A stretch of 64,000 nt of DNA, taken from NCBI RefSeq assembly GCF_024609765.1, contig NZ_JANFDG010000025.1, positions 21,023-85,022 on the forward strand, given 5' to 3'. Source of the stretch: Shinella pollutisoli (GTDB lineage Bacteria > Pseudomonadota > Alphaproteobacteria > Rhizobiales > Rhizobiaceae). The position numbers and the translations under genes were made by a program. The notes under the pieces are model-generated. The model did no database searches. It had not been told where the DNA came from and saw nothing but the letters and a program-made list of their open reading frames with translations. Of this stretch, positions 56,698 to 64,000 are shown one piece after another; the first letter of the stretch is position 1; each line of letters starts with the position of its first letter.

Positions 56698-57435
56698 ATG
56701 TTCGATCTTTCCGGCCGCAAGGCCCTCGTTACCGGCGCATCCGGCGGCATCGGCGAGGAGATCGCCCGCGTGCTGCATGCCCAGGGCGCCGTCGTCGGCC
56801 TGCACGGCACGCGCGTCGAGAAGCTGGAGGCGCTGGCGGGCGAGCTCGGCGAGCGCGTCCACATCTTCCCGGCCAACCTCTCCGACCGCGCCGAGGTGAA
56901 GGCGCTCGGCGAGAAGGCCGAGGCCGATCTCGGCGGCGTCGACATCCTCGTCAACAATGCCGGCATCACCAAGGACGGCCTGTTCGTGCGCATGAGCGAT
57001 GAGGACTGGGACGCCGTGCTGGAGGTCAACCTCACCGCCGTCTTCCGGCTGACGCGCGAGCTCACCCACCCGATGATGCGCCGCCGCTACGGCCGCATCG
57101 TCAACATCACCTCCGTCGTCGGCGTCACCGGCAATCCGGGCCAGGCCAACTACTGCGCCTCCAAGGCCGGCATGATCGGCTTCACCAAGTCGCTCGCCCA
57201 GGAGATCGCCACGCGCAACGTCACCGTCAACTGCGTGGCGCCCGGCTTCATCGAGAGTGCGATGACCGGCAAGCTCAACGACAAGCAGAAGGAGGCGATC
57301 ATGGGGGCGATCCCGATGAAGCGCATGGGCACCGGCGCGGAAGTCGCCTCGGCCGTGGCCTATCTCGCCTCCTCGGAAGCCGCCTACATGACGGGCCAGA
57401 CGCTGCACGTCAACGGCGGCATGGCGATGATCTGA
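56698..57435 (+). CDS. fabG: 3-oxoacyl-ACP reductase
   Basis: 245-residue SDR enzyme reducing 3-oxoacyl-ACP with NADPH in fatty-acid elongation. NADP motif GASGGIG, NNAG, catalytic Ser in NITSVVG, YCASKAG, and the C-terminal GQTLHVNGGMAMI. The start at ATG 56698 follows a gagaggaacc site. Confidence 0.97.
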   Translation: MFDLSGRKALVTGASGGIGEEIARVLHAQGAVVGLHGTRVEKLEALAGELGERVHIFPANLSDRAEVKALGEKAEADLGGVDILVNNAGITKDGLFVRMSDEDWDAVLEVNLTAVFRLTRELTHPMMRRRYGRIVNITSVVGVTGNPGQANYCASKAGMIGFTKSLAQEIATRNVTVNCVAPGFIESAMTGKLNDKQKEAIMGAIPMKRMGTGAEVASAVAYLASSEAAYMTGQTLHVNGGMAMI

Positions 57436-57722
57436 ACGGGCGGAAAGGCTTGGTCCGAAAGGCTGAAATAGCATGTTGACCACCGGCTTGCCGGCCATTT
57501 TCGGACTTTGCGGCAGGCCTAAACCGTGTTAATCGGGCCATGACTGCCAGCAGTCGGCCGAGATAATGTCCGCGTGATCGGGGGTCAGGGAACCGCATCG
57601 CCGATGCCGCATTGCCGGTTGTAAAGGGATTGCCGGACGTGCCTTGCGGCATGTCGGGTAGCGTTGAGTGTCCGGCGCCCGTGAAACGGCGCCGATCAAA
57701 AACAAAGGTCGAGGAATCCGAC
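57436..57722 (+). promoter_or_regulatory. fabG-acpP intergenic region with likely acpP promoter
   Basis: 287 bp without a gene. A weak promoter-like pair ATGACT - 16 bp - GATAAT ends near 57570. A ggtcgaggaa ribosome-binding site precedes acpP. A separate promoter would fit the high demand for acyl carrier protein. Confidence 0.35.
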
Positions 57723-57959
57723 ATGAGCGATATCGCAGAACGCGTAAAGAAAATTGTCATTGATCATCTGGGCGTTGACGCCGAAAAGGTCAGCGAAGGC
57801 GCGAGCTTCATCGATGATCTTGGCGCGGACTCGCTCGACACCGTCGAACTGGTCATGGCCTTCGAGGAAGAGTTCGGCGTCGAGATTCCGGACGATGCGG
57901 CCGACTCGATCCTGACCGTCGGCGACGCCGTCAAGTTCATCGAGAAGGCCCAGGCCTGA
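57723..57959 (+). CDS. acpP: Acyl carrier protein
   Basis: 78-residue acidic carrier of fatty-acid synthesis. The phosphopantetheine Ser is in [20 protein letters not shown]. The sequence [20 protein letters not shown] is canonical. Codons are less GC-biased than those of its neighbours (for example aaa, gat, att), as is usual for very highly expressed genes. Starts at ATG 57723; fabF follows 116 bp later. Confidence 0.98.
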   Translation: MSDIAERVKKIVIDHLGVDAEKVSEGASFIDDLGADSLDTVELVMAFEEEFGVEIPDDAADSILTVGDAVKFIEKAQA

Positions 57960-58075
57960 TCGACCGACATCCGGCGGGCCGCCGCAGGCGGCCCGTCCCG
58001 GTCTCCGTCCGGGGAGGCCGCACCACCTCGTTCAGAGGGAAGAGATAACAGAACAACAAGGGTGGATCACGGACG

Positions 58076-59335
58076 ATGAGGCGTGTCGTTATCACGGGTA
58101 CCGGCATGGTATCTCCGCTGGGCTGTGGTACCGAGGTGACCTGGGCCCGGCTTCTCGACGGCCGGAGCGGTGCGGTAAGGGTGACCGGCTTCGAGGTCGA
58201 CGATCTTCCCGCACGCATCGCCTGCATGATCCCGACCGGCGACGGTTCCGACGGCACCTTCGATCCCGACCAGTGGCTCGAGCAGAAGGAGCAGCGCAAG
58301 GTCGACCCCTTCATCATCTACGCGATCGCCGCCGCCGACATGGCGCTCGAGGATGCCGGCTGGCATCCGAAGACCGACGCGGACCAGATCGCCACCGGCG
58401 TCCTGATCGGCTCGGGCATCGGCGGGCTGGAGGGCATCGTCGAGGCCGGCTACACGCTGCGCGACAAGGGCCCGCGCCGCATTTCGCCCTTCTTCATCCC
58501 CGGCCGCCTGATCAACCTCGCCTCGGGCCACGTCTCCATCCGCCACAAGCTGCGCGGGCCGAACCATTCGGTCGTCACCGCCTGCTCGACCGGCGCGCAC
58601 GCCATCGGCGACGCGAGCCGCCTGATCGCGCTCGGCGACGCCGACGTCATGGTGGCCGGCGGCACGGAATCGCCGATCTGCCGCATGTCGCTCGCCGGAT
58701 TTTCCGCCTGCAAGGCGCTGTCGACGGCGCGCAACGACGACCCGACCGCCGCCTCGCGCCCCTACGACCGCGACCGCGACGGCTTCGTCATGGGCGAGGG
58801 CGCCGGCATCGTCGTGCTGGAGGAGCTGGAGCACGCCAGGGCGCGCGGCGCGAAGATCTACGCCGAGGTGGTCGGCTACGGCCTGTCCGGCGACGCCTTC
58901 CACATCACCGCGCCCTCCGAGGACGGCGACGGCGCCTATCGCTGCATGACGATGGCGCTGAAGCGCGCCGGCATCTCGGCGGACGAGATCGACTACATCA
59001 ACGCCCACGGCACCTCGACCATGGCCGACACGATCGAGCTCGGCGCCGTCGAGCGGCTGGTCGGCGATGCCGCGCCGCGCATCTCCATGTCGTCCACCAA
59101 GTCGGCGATCGGCCACCTGCTGGGTGCGGCCGGCGCCGTCGAGGCGATCTTCACCACGCTGGCGATCCGCGATAACATCGCCCCGCCGACGCTGAACCTC
59201 GACAATCCGGACGTGGAGACCGAGATCGACCTCGTGCCGCACAAGGCGCGCAAGCGGACGATCGACGTGGCCCTTTCCAACTCCTTCGGCTTCGGCGGAA
59301 CGAACGCCTCCCTGGTCCTCAGGCGCTACGCCTGA
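58076..59335 (+). CDS. fabF: 3-oxoacyl-ACP synthase II
   Basis: 419-residue condensing enzyme that extends acyl-ACP with malonyl-ACP. The catalytic triad is visible: Cys in TACSTGAHAIG, His in NAHGTSTMADTIEL and His in KSAIGHLLGAAGAVE. The C-terminus SNSFGFGGTNASLVLRRY is canonical. Start at ATG 58076 (MRRVVITGTGMVSPLG). Confidence 0.98.
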   Translation: MRRVVITGTGMVSPLGCGTEVTWARLLDGRSGAVRVTGFEVDDLPARIACMIPTGDGSDGTFDPDQWLEQKEQRKVDPFIIYAIAAADMALEDAGWHPKTDADQIATGVLIGSGIGGLEGIVEAGYTLRDKGPRRISPFFIPGRLINLASGHVSIRHKLRGPNHSVVTACSTGAHAIGDASRLIALGDADVMVAGGTESPICRMSLAGFSACKALSTARNDDPTAASRPYDRDRDGFVMGEGAGIVVLEELEHARARGAKIYAEVVGYGLSGDAFHITAPSEDGDGAYRCMTMALKRAGISADEIDYINAHGTSTMADTIELGAVERLVGDAAPRISMSSTKSAIGHLLGAAGAVEAIFTTLAIRDNIAPPTLNLDNPDVETEIDLVPHKARKRTIDVALSNSFGFGGTNASLVLRRYA

Positions 59336-59457
59336 GCCCGAAAGGTCGGCCGGTCCCCCATCCGGCGGGACGACAGGCTCGATCCTGCTTTTTGCCGTAT
59401 TGCTCTGATGCAAGGACATCGAAGCAGTGACGGAGCAATTCCCGCGGAATGTGAGTG

Positions 59458-59480
59458 GTTTTGCGTTCGGAATTGCGTAA
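59458..59480 (+). repeat. 23-bp upstream motif, copy 2 (before mltG)
   Basis: GGTTTTGC, two variable positions, then CGGAATTGCGTA; 21 of 23 bases match the copy at 36855-36877. It lies 27 bp before the GTG start of mltG. Confidence 0.6.
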
Positions 59481-59507
59481 GAACAAGAATGGACACGAGG
59501 ACAGCCT

Positions 59508-60674
59508 GTGAGCGACACGAACGAACCCGGCGAGACGCCGTTTGGCCGCGGCGAGACGGGCGGCAGGGGACCGATCATCCCGAAATCGGCCAATGAGGCG
59601 CTGCGCCCGGAGCGCGTGCCGCAGCCGCCGCGCCGCTCGCGCAAGGCGCGCAGCCAGGTCGTCATCTTCCTGAACTTCGTCATGACGGTGATCGTCTTTT
59701 CGACCATCGCCGCCGCCGGCATCTTCTACTACGGCGTCAAGAGCTTCCAGGAGCCGGGGCCGCTCGCCGCCAACACCAACTTCATCGTGCGCGGCGGCGC
59801 CGGCCTCAACGAGATCGCCGCCAACCTGGAGCGCAACGACATCATCACCGACAGCCGCGTCTTCCGCGTGCTGACGCGCGTCTATCTCGACGGCGAGACG
59901 CTGAAGGCCGGCGAGTACGAGATCAAGGCCGGCAGTTCCATGCACGACATCATGGAACTGCTGAAGTCCGGCAAGTCGATCCTCTACAGCGTCTCCGTCC
60001 CCGAGGGGCTGACGGTCAAGCAGGTCTTCAAGCGGCTCGCCGACGACCCGGTGCTGGAAGGCGACCTGCCGGAGGAGCTGCCGGTGGAGGGCTCGCTGAT
60101 GCCCGACACCTACAAGTTCTCGCGCGGCACCAAGCGCGCCGACATCCTCCAGCAGATGCTCGCCGCGCAGAAGACGCTGATCGACCAGATCTGGGAGAAG
60201 CGCGACGACGACCTGCCGATCGCCACGCGCGAGGAGTTCGTCACGCTCGCCTCGATCGTCGAGAAGGAGACCGGCCGGGCCGACGAGCGGCCGCGCGTCG
60301 CCTCGGTCTTCCTCAACCGGCTGGAGAAGGGCATGCGGCTCCAGTCCGACCCGACCATCGTCTACGGCATCTTCGGCGGCGACGGAAAGCCGGCCGACCG
60401 GCCGATCTTCCAGTCCGACCTCGAAAAAGAGACGCCCTACAACACCTACATCATCAAGGGCCTGCCGCCGACGCCGATCGCCAATCCGGGCCGCGCGGCG
60501 CTGGAGGCCGTCGCCAATCCCTCGCGCACCGCCGACCTCTATTTCGTCGCCGACGGCACGGGCGGCCACGCCTTCGCCGAGACGCTGGACGAGCACAACC
60601 AGAACGTCCGCCGCTGGCGCAAGCTGGAGGCCGAGAAGGCGAAGCTCGAAGAGGAAAAGGTGCAGTCGCAATAG
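59508..60674 (+). CDS. mltG: Endolytic peptidoglycan transglycosylase MltG
   Basis: 388-residue inner-membrane lytic transglycosylase that cuts nascent glycan strands. A cytoplasmic Pro/Arg-rich N-terminus precedes one membrane span (about residues 49-72), then a LysM-like region and the YceG domain. The catalytic Glu is in LASIVEKETGR, and YNTYIIKGLPPTPIANPGRA is the family hallmark. A charged coiled-coil tail (KLEAEKAKLEEEKVQSQ) ends the protein. It starts at a GTG; no better start lies nearby. Confidence 0.95.
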   Translation: MSDTNEPGETPFGRGETGGRGPIIPKSANEALRPERVPQPPRRSRKARSQVVIFLNFVMTVIVFSTIAAAGIFYYGVKSFQEPGPLAANTNFIVRGGAGLNEIAANLERNDIITDSRVFRVLTRVYLDGETLKAGEYEIKAGSSMHDIMELLKSGKSILYSVSVPEGLTVKQVFKRLADDPVLEGDLPEELPVEGSLMPDTYKFSRGTKRADILQQMLAAQKTLIDQIWEKRDDDLPIATREEFVTLASIVEKETGRADERPRVASVFLNRLEKGMRLQSDPTIVYGIFGGDGKPADRPIFQSDLEKETPYNTYIIKGLPPTPIANPGRAALEAVANPSRTADLYFVADGTGGHAFAETLDEHNQNVRRWRKLEAEKAKLEEEKVQSQ

Positions 60675-60833
60675 CGGGCGGCGGGAGCGATGCGCGCGAT
60701 CCCGCGCTTTGATGTGGATCGCCGCGCTTTGTCCGCGCCGGGCCGTTTCCAACCCCGTGAAACTGCTGCACTTTGAACGGCGCGTTCGCGCGGAGGCCGG
60801 GGGGCCGCGCGCGGATGCCGATGGAGGGGAGAG

Positions 60834-61721
60834 ATGGCACTGCAATCGATGACCGGCTTCGCGCGGGTCGAGGGCACCAGCGGGCGCACGCGCTGGGCCT
60901 GGGAGCTGCGCTCGGTCAACGGCAAGGGGCTGGACCTCCGCCTGCGCCTGCCGCCCGGCTTCGAGGCGCTGGAGACGGACGTGCGCCGGCTCGCCGGCGA
61001 GACCTTCTCCCGCGGCAACATGCAGGTGGGGCTCACCGTCGCCGTCAGCGAGCCGCAGATCGAGGCGGTGGTGAACGAGGGGGCGCTTGCGGCCGTCCTT
61101 GCGCTGCGCGACCGGCTCGCCGGCATCGTCGACCCGGCGTCGCCGCGGCTCGACACGCTTCTTTCGGTGCGCGGCATCGTCGACTTCCGCGAGGCGGAGG
61201 AAAGCGAGGCGGAGCGCGGGGCGCGCGACCGCGACATCCGCGCGGGCCTCGAGAAGGCGCTGGCGCGGCTTGCCGGGATGCGCCGCGGCGAGGGCGAGGC
61301 GCTCGCCGGCGTGCTGCTCGGCCAGGTCGAGCGCATCGAGCGACTGACGGCGCAGGTCGAGGCCGATCCGTCCCGCAGCGTCGCGGCGATCGCCGAGAGG
61401 CTTGCCGGACAGGTGGCCGCACTCCTGCAGGGAGCGACGGCGCTCGACCGCGACCGGCTGCACCAGGAGGCAGCACTCCTTGCCACCAAGGCGGATCTGC
61501 GCGAGGAGGTCGACCGGCTGAAGGCGCATGTGGTGGCGGCGCGCGAGCTCATCGCCGGGGGCGGGCCGGTCGGGCGCAAGCTCGACTTCCTCGCCCAGGA
61601 ATTCAACAGGGAATCGAACACTATCTGTTCCAAGTCCAACGCCGCGGCGGTCACCGCCGCCGGCATCGAGCTGAAGGTCGTCATCGACCAGTTCCGGGAA
61701 CAGGTCCAGAATCTGGAGTAG
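60834..61721 (+). CDS. yicC: YicC-family endoribonuclease
   Basis: 295-residue protein with the YicC N-terminal domain (MTGFARVEGTSGRTRWAWEL, RSVNGKGLDLRLRLPPGFE) and the C-terminal DUF1732 domain (GRKLDFLAQEFNRESNTICS). YicC proteins are endoribonucleases acting on small RNAs or mRNA. Its position before gmk is conserved in many bacteria. A gggagag site precedes ATG 60834. Confidence 0.93.
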   Translation: MALQSMTGFARVEGTSGRTRWAWELRSVNGKGLDLRLRLPPGFEALETDVRRLAGETFSRGNMQVGLTVAVSEPQIEAVVNEGALAAVLALRDRLAGIVDPASPRLDTLLSVRGIVDFREAEESEAERGARDRDIRAGLEKALARLAGMRRGEGEALAGVLLGQVERIERLTAQVEADPSRSVAAIAERLAGQVAALLQGATALDRDRLHQEAALLATKADLREEVDRLKAHVVAARELIAGGGPVGRKLDFLAQEFNRESNTICSKSNAAAVTAAGIELKVVIDQFREQVQNLE

Positions 61722-61724
61722 GGC

Positions 61725-62390
61725 ATGGCCGAGGGGTCGAAACACATCCAAATCGAGCGGCGCGGGCTGATGCTCGTCATCTCCTCGCCCTCGGGGGCGG
61801 GCAAGTCGACCATCGCCCGCAACCTGCTGGAGGCCGATCCCGGCCTCAGCCTCTCCGTCAGCGTGACGACGCGCCAGCGCCGCCCGAGCGAGATCGCCGG
61901 CCGCCACTACCATTTCATCAACCAGCGCGAGTTCGAGCGGCTGCGCGACAGCGACGCCCTGCTCGAATGGGCCGAGGTGCACGGCAATTTCTACGGCACG
62001 CCGCGCGAGCCGGTGGAGGAGGCGATGGCGGCGGGCCGCGACATGCTGTTCGACATCGACTGGCAGGGCGCCCAGCAATTGCAGGAGAAGATGCCGGCCG
62101 ACGTCGTGTCGATCTTCATCCTGCCGCCGTCGATGACCGAGCTGCAGTCGCGCCTGCACCGGCGCGCGGAGGACACGGAGGCGGTGATCGCCACGCGGCT
62201 CGCCAATTCCCGCGCCGAGATCGAGCACTGGCGCGAATACGACTACGTCATCCTCAACGACGACCTCGACGTCGCCTTCGATGCGGTGCAGAGCATCGTC
62301 AAGGCCGAGCGCCTGCGCCGCGACCGCCGCCACGGCCTGTTCGACTTCGTGACGAAGCTGGTGACGGAGACGCCGGCCCTTTCCTCCTGA
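61725..62390 (+). CDS. gmk: Guanylate kinase
   Basis: 221-residue enzyme phosphorylating GMP to GDP. The P-loop is [19 protein letters not shown]-binding segments are [13 protein letters not shown] and [16 protein letters not shown]. It begins 3 bp after the yicC stop, indicating one transcript. Length normal. Confidence 0.97.
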   Translation: MAEGSKHIQIERRGLMLVISSPSGAGKSTIARNLLEADPGLSLSVSVTTRQRRPSEIAGRHYHFINQREFERLRDSDALLEWAEVHGNFYGTPREPVEEAMAAGRDMLFDIDWQGAQQLQEKMPADVVSIFILPPSMTELQSRLHRRAEDTEAVIATRLANSRAEIEHWREYDYVILNDDLDVAFDAVQSIVKAERLRRDRRHGLFDFVTKLVTETPALSS

Positions 62391-62399
62391 CCTCCGGTC

Positions 62400-63020
62400 T
62401 CAGGGGATGAGGAACAGCGGCGTCAGGTAGCCCGCGGCCTGCGCGGCCTCCAGCCCCTCGAAGAGCGGCAGCAGCGCGATGAGGAACAGGCTGTCGAAGA
62501 AGGTCGTGGCGAGCGCGGCCGGCGAGAAGGTGACTTCGGCCGGGCCGCAATAGAGGCGCGGATCGGGAACCAGCATCGGCGTACGCGCGGCGTAGCCGTC
62601 ATAGGCCTCGCCGAACAGGCCATGCAGATAGGCCGCCTCGCGCCGGGCGGTATAGAGGAAGACGCCGCAGCAGACGGCGGCGAGGGCGAAGGCGAGAAGC
62701 AGCGAGCCGAACATCAGGCCGATGCCGAAGATCCCCGTCAGCGAGAAGAAGTAGAGCGGGTTGCGGGTCATGGAATAGGGGCCTGTCGTCACCAGCGCGC
62801 GGTTCTTCTGCGTGCCGATATAGAGGATGCTCCACAGCCGGCCGCCGATGGCGACGAAGACGAAGCCCAGGCCGGTGATCTCCAGGAACTCGTGCAGGCT
62901 CGTCTCGTACCCGATCGCCGGCCTCGACGAGACGGCGACCGCGAGGAACAGGAGGGCGAGCAGCCAGAGCGCGACGATGCGTTTCTTCTGGTTGAAGGCG
63001 GTGACGAGCAAGGCGGCCAT
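62400..63020 (-). CDS. Isoprenylcysteine carboxyl methyltransferase-like membrane protein
   Basis: 206-residue polytopic protein with about five hydrophobic segments and the ICMT/PEMT-type motif GPYSMTRNPLYFFSLTG followed by an Ala-rich span and REAAYLHGLFGEAYDGYAAR. This resembles the bacterial isoprenylcysteine methyltransferase-like (ICMT) family, mostly of unknown substrate. The start at ATG 63020 (MAALLVTAFNQKKR) is preferred over upstream codons. It converges on gmk. Confidence 0.82.
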   Translation of the reverse strand: MAALLVTAFNQKKRIVALWLLALLFLAVAVSSRPAIGYETSLHEFLEITGLGFVFVAIGGRLWSILYIGTQKNRALVTTGPYSMTRNPLYFFSLTGIFGIGLMFGSLLLAFALAAVCCGVFLYTARREAAYLHGLFGEAYDGYAARTPMLVPDPRLYCGPAEVTFSPAALATTFFDSLFLIALLPLFEGLEAAQAAGYLTPLFLIP

Positions 63021-63103
63021 GGCGATGTCCCGGAATGGAGGGTTTCTCCGCACCTGCGCGCCGACTGTGGCTTATTCGTGGAGCGGCGCGGCGCCGGCCG
63101 GCG

Positions 63104-63931
63104 TCAGAGCGCGTTCGCGAGCCTGACGAATTCCTCCACGCTCAGCGTCTCCGCCCGCCGCTGCGGATCGATGCCGGCGCGGGAAAGCAGCGCCTCGCCG
63201 CCGAGCGGCTTCAGGCTCTGGCGCAGCATCTTCCGGCGCTGGCCGAAGGCGGCCTGGGTGACGCGCTCGAGCGTGCGGCTATCGCAGGAAAGCGGCTCGG
63301 CGACGGGCTCGAGATGGACGACGGTCGACGTCACTTTCGGCGGCGGGGTGAAGGCCTGCGGCGGCACGTCGAAGGCGAGCCGCGCGCGCGTGCGCCAGCC
63401 CGCGAGCACGCCGAGGCGGCCGTAATGGTCGTCGTTCTCCTGCGCCACGATGCGCAGGCCCACCTCGCGCTGGAACATCAGCGTCAGCGAATCCCAGAAG
63501 GGCGGCCACCGCTTCGGCAGAAGCCAGTCGACGAGAAGCTGCGTGCCGACATTGTAGGGCAGGTTGGCGATGATGCGCACCGGCTCGCCGGGGGCGAGCG
63601 CCTCGAAGTCGGTCTTCAGCGCGTCGCCCTCGATCACCGTCAGCCGGCCGGGGTAATGCTCGGAAATCTCGGCGAGCGCCGGCAGGCAGCGCGCGTCGCG
63701 CTCGATGGCGATCACGCGCTTCGCGCCGAGCGCGAGGATCGCCCGCGTCAGCCCGCCCGGGCCGGGGCCGACCTCGATCACCGTGTGGCTGGCGATGTCG
63801 CCGGCGGTGCGGGCGATCTTCTGCGTCAGGTTGAGGTCGAGCAGGAAATTCTGGCCGAGCGCCTTCCTCGCGTCGAGCCCGTGGCGGGCGATCACCTCGC
63901 GCAGCGGCGGCAGCCCGTCGAGCGCCGCCAT
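63104..63931 (-). CDS. rsmA: 16S rRNA (adenine1518-N6/adenine1519-N6)-dimethyltransferase
   Basis: 275-residue RsmA/KsgA, which dimethylates two adenines in the 3' hairpin of 16S rRNA during 30S assembly. SAM motif [16 protein letters not shown], the acidic motif [10 protein letters not shown] and catalytic NLPYN are present. [14 protein letters not shown] is typical. The start is ATG 63931 or the GTG just before it. The preceding bases TGATG show overlap with the stop of a further minus-strand frame that runs off the window. Confidence 0.96.
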   Translation of the reverse strand: MAALDGLPPLREVIARHGLDARKALGQNFLLDLNLTQKIARTAGDIASHTVIEVGPGPGGLTRAILALGAKRVIAIERDARCLPALAEISEHYPGRLTVIEGDALKTDFEALAPGEPVRIIANLPYNVGTQLLVDWLLPKRWPPFWDSLTLMFQREVGLRIVAQENDDHYGRLGVLAGWRTRARLAFDVPPQAFTPPPKVTSTVVHLEPVAEPLSCDSRTLERVTQAAFGQRRKMLRQSLKPLGGEALLSRAGIDPQRRAETLSVEEFVRLANAL

Positions 63932-64000
63932 CACGCGGCCCTACCAATGAAATGCGTTTCGACATCTGCCTTTCGGGCACTGTGTTTATGGCCGAGGATG

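Noticed and set aside
57975..57995. 9-bp GC hairpin just after acpP as a terminator
   Set aside because: The stem is perfect but no T-run follows, and fabF lies downstream on the same strand, so I do not call it a terminator.
63931..64000. Minus-strand frame ending [22 protein letters not shown] that overlaps rsmA by TGATG
   Set aside because: It may be the end of an upstream gene (pdxA is common there), but the 22 visible residues do not match any PdxA ending I recall, so no feature is called.

Overview
The window reads as chromosomal DNA of a high-GC alphaproteobacterium, most likely Rhizobiaceae (Rhizobium/Agrobacterium/Sinorhizobium/Shinella group; genus not resolved). The grounds are a split rpsF-rpsR-DUF2232-rplI cluster, a psd-pssA pair, the fabD-fabG-acpP-fabF-mltG-yicC-gmk order, a NadQ-type NAD regulator with a nadABC operon, TIGR02301, and at least six copies of a RIME-like palindromic intergenic element. 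I saw no rRNA, tRNA, CRISPR array, phage or insertion sequence. Genes are tightly packed, often joined by 1-4 bp stop/start overlaps.

Layout. 1-2954 (-): a PotD-like periplasmic binding protein overlapping a membrane GGDEF-EAL protein that leaves the left edge. 3166-7252: tex, an L,D-transpeptidase lipoprotein and recO. 7559-12757: a 914-residue DUF2339 membrane protein, a MOSC protein and an MFS transporter. 12868-17374: a palindromic operator, then nadA, nadB, a ParD/ParE toxin-antitoxin pair and nadC. 17457-20386: sodC, then a coupled minus-strand unit of HD hydrolase, tyrosine phosphatase and NadQ. 20607-24869: ygfZ, several small exported or hypothetical proteins, a Nudix hydrolase, an SRAP protein and two related very small proteins. 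25153-29112: cysS followed by three GFA-family paralogues, a 39-residue membrane peptide and a prolyl iminopeptidase, all in one unit.

29292-36726: cimA, rarD, dnaB, a LOG-family protein and a long Ala-rich LysM protein. 36900-40513: an Atm1-type ABC exporter and the phosphatidylethanolamine branch (psd, pssA) with a clear terminator. 40647-43787: marR, a DHA2-type exporter interrupted by an in-frame amber codon, and its HlyD partner. 44033-48505 (-): SDR, purF, cvpA and radA. 48669-50551: a small exported protein and a cyclopropane-fatty-acid-synthase-like methyltransferase. 50744-53271 (-): the rplI/rpsR/rpsF cluster. 53601-55429: small proteins and an aldo/keto reductase. 55637-62390: fatty-acid synthesis, mltG, yicC and gmk. 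62400-63931 (-): an ICMT-like membrane protein and rsmA.

Most genes are housekeeping. The parts worth a second look are the PotD-like/GGDEF-EAL pair (organised like the NspS-MbaA polyamine sensor), the toxin-antitoxin pair nested inside the NAD operon with its regulator nearby, the triplicated GFA genes with an embedded membrane peptide, the twin tiny proteins, the amber-interrupted exporter, and several repeat or operator-like elements.
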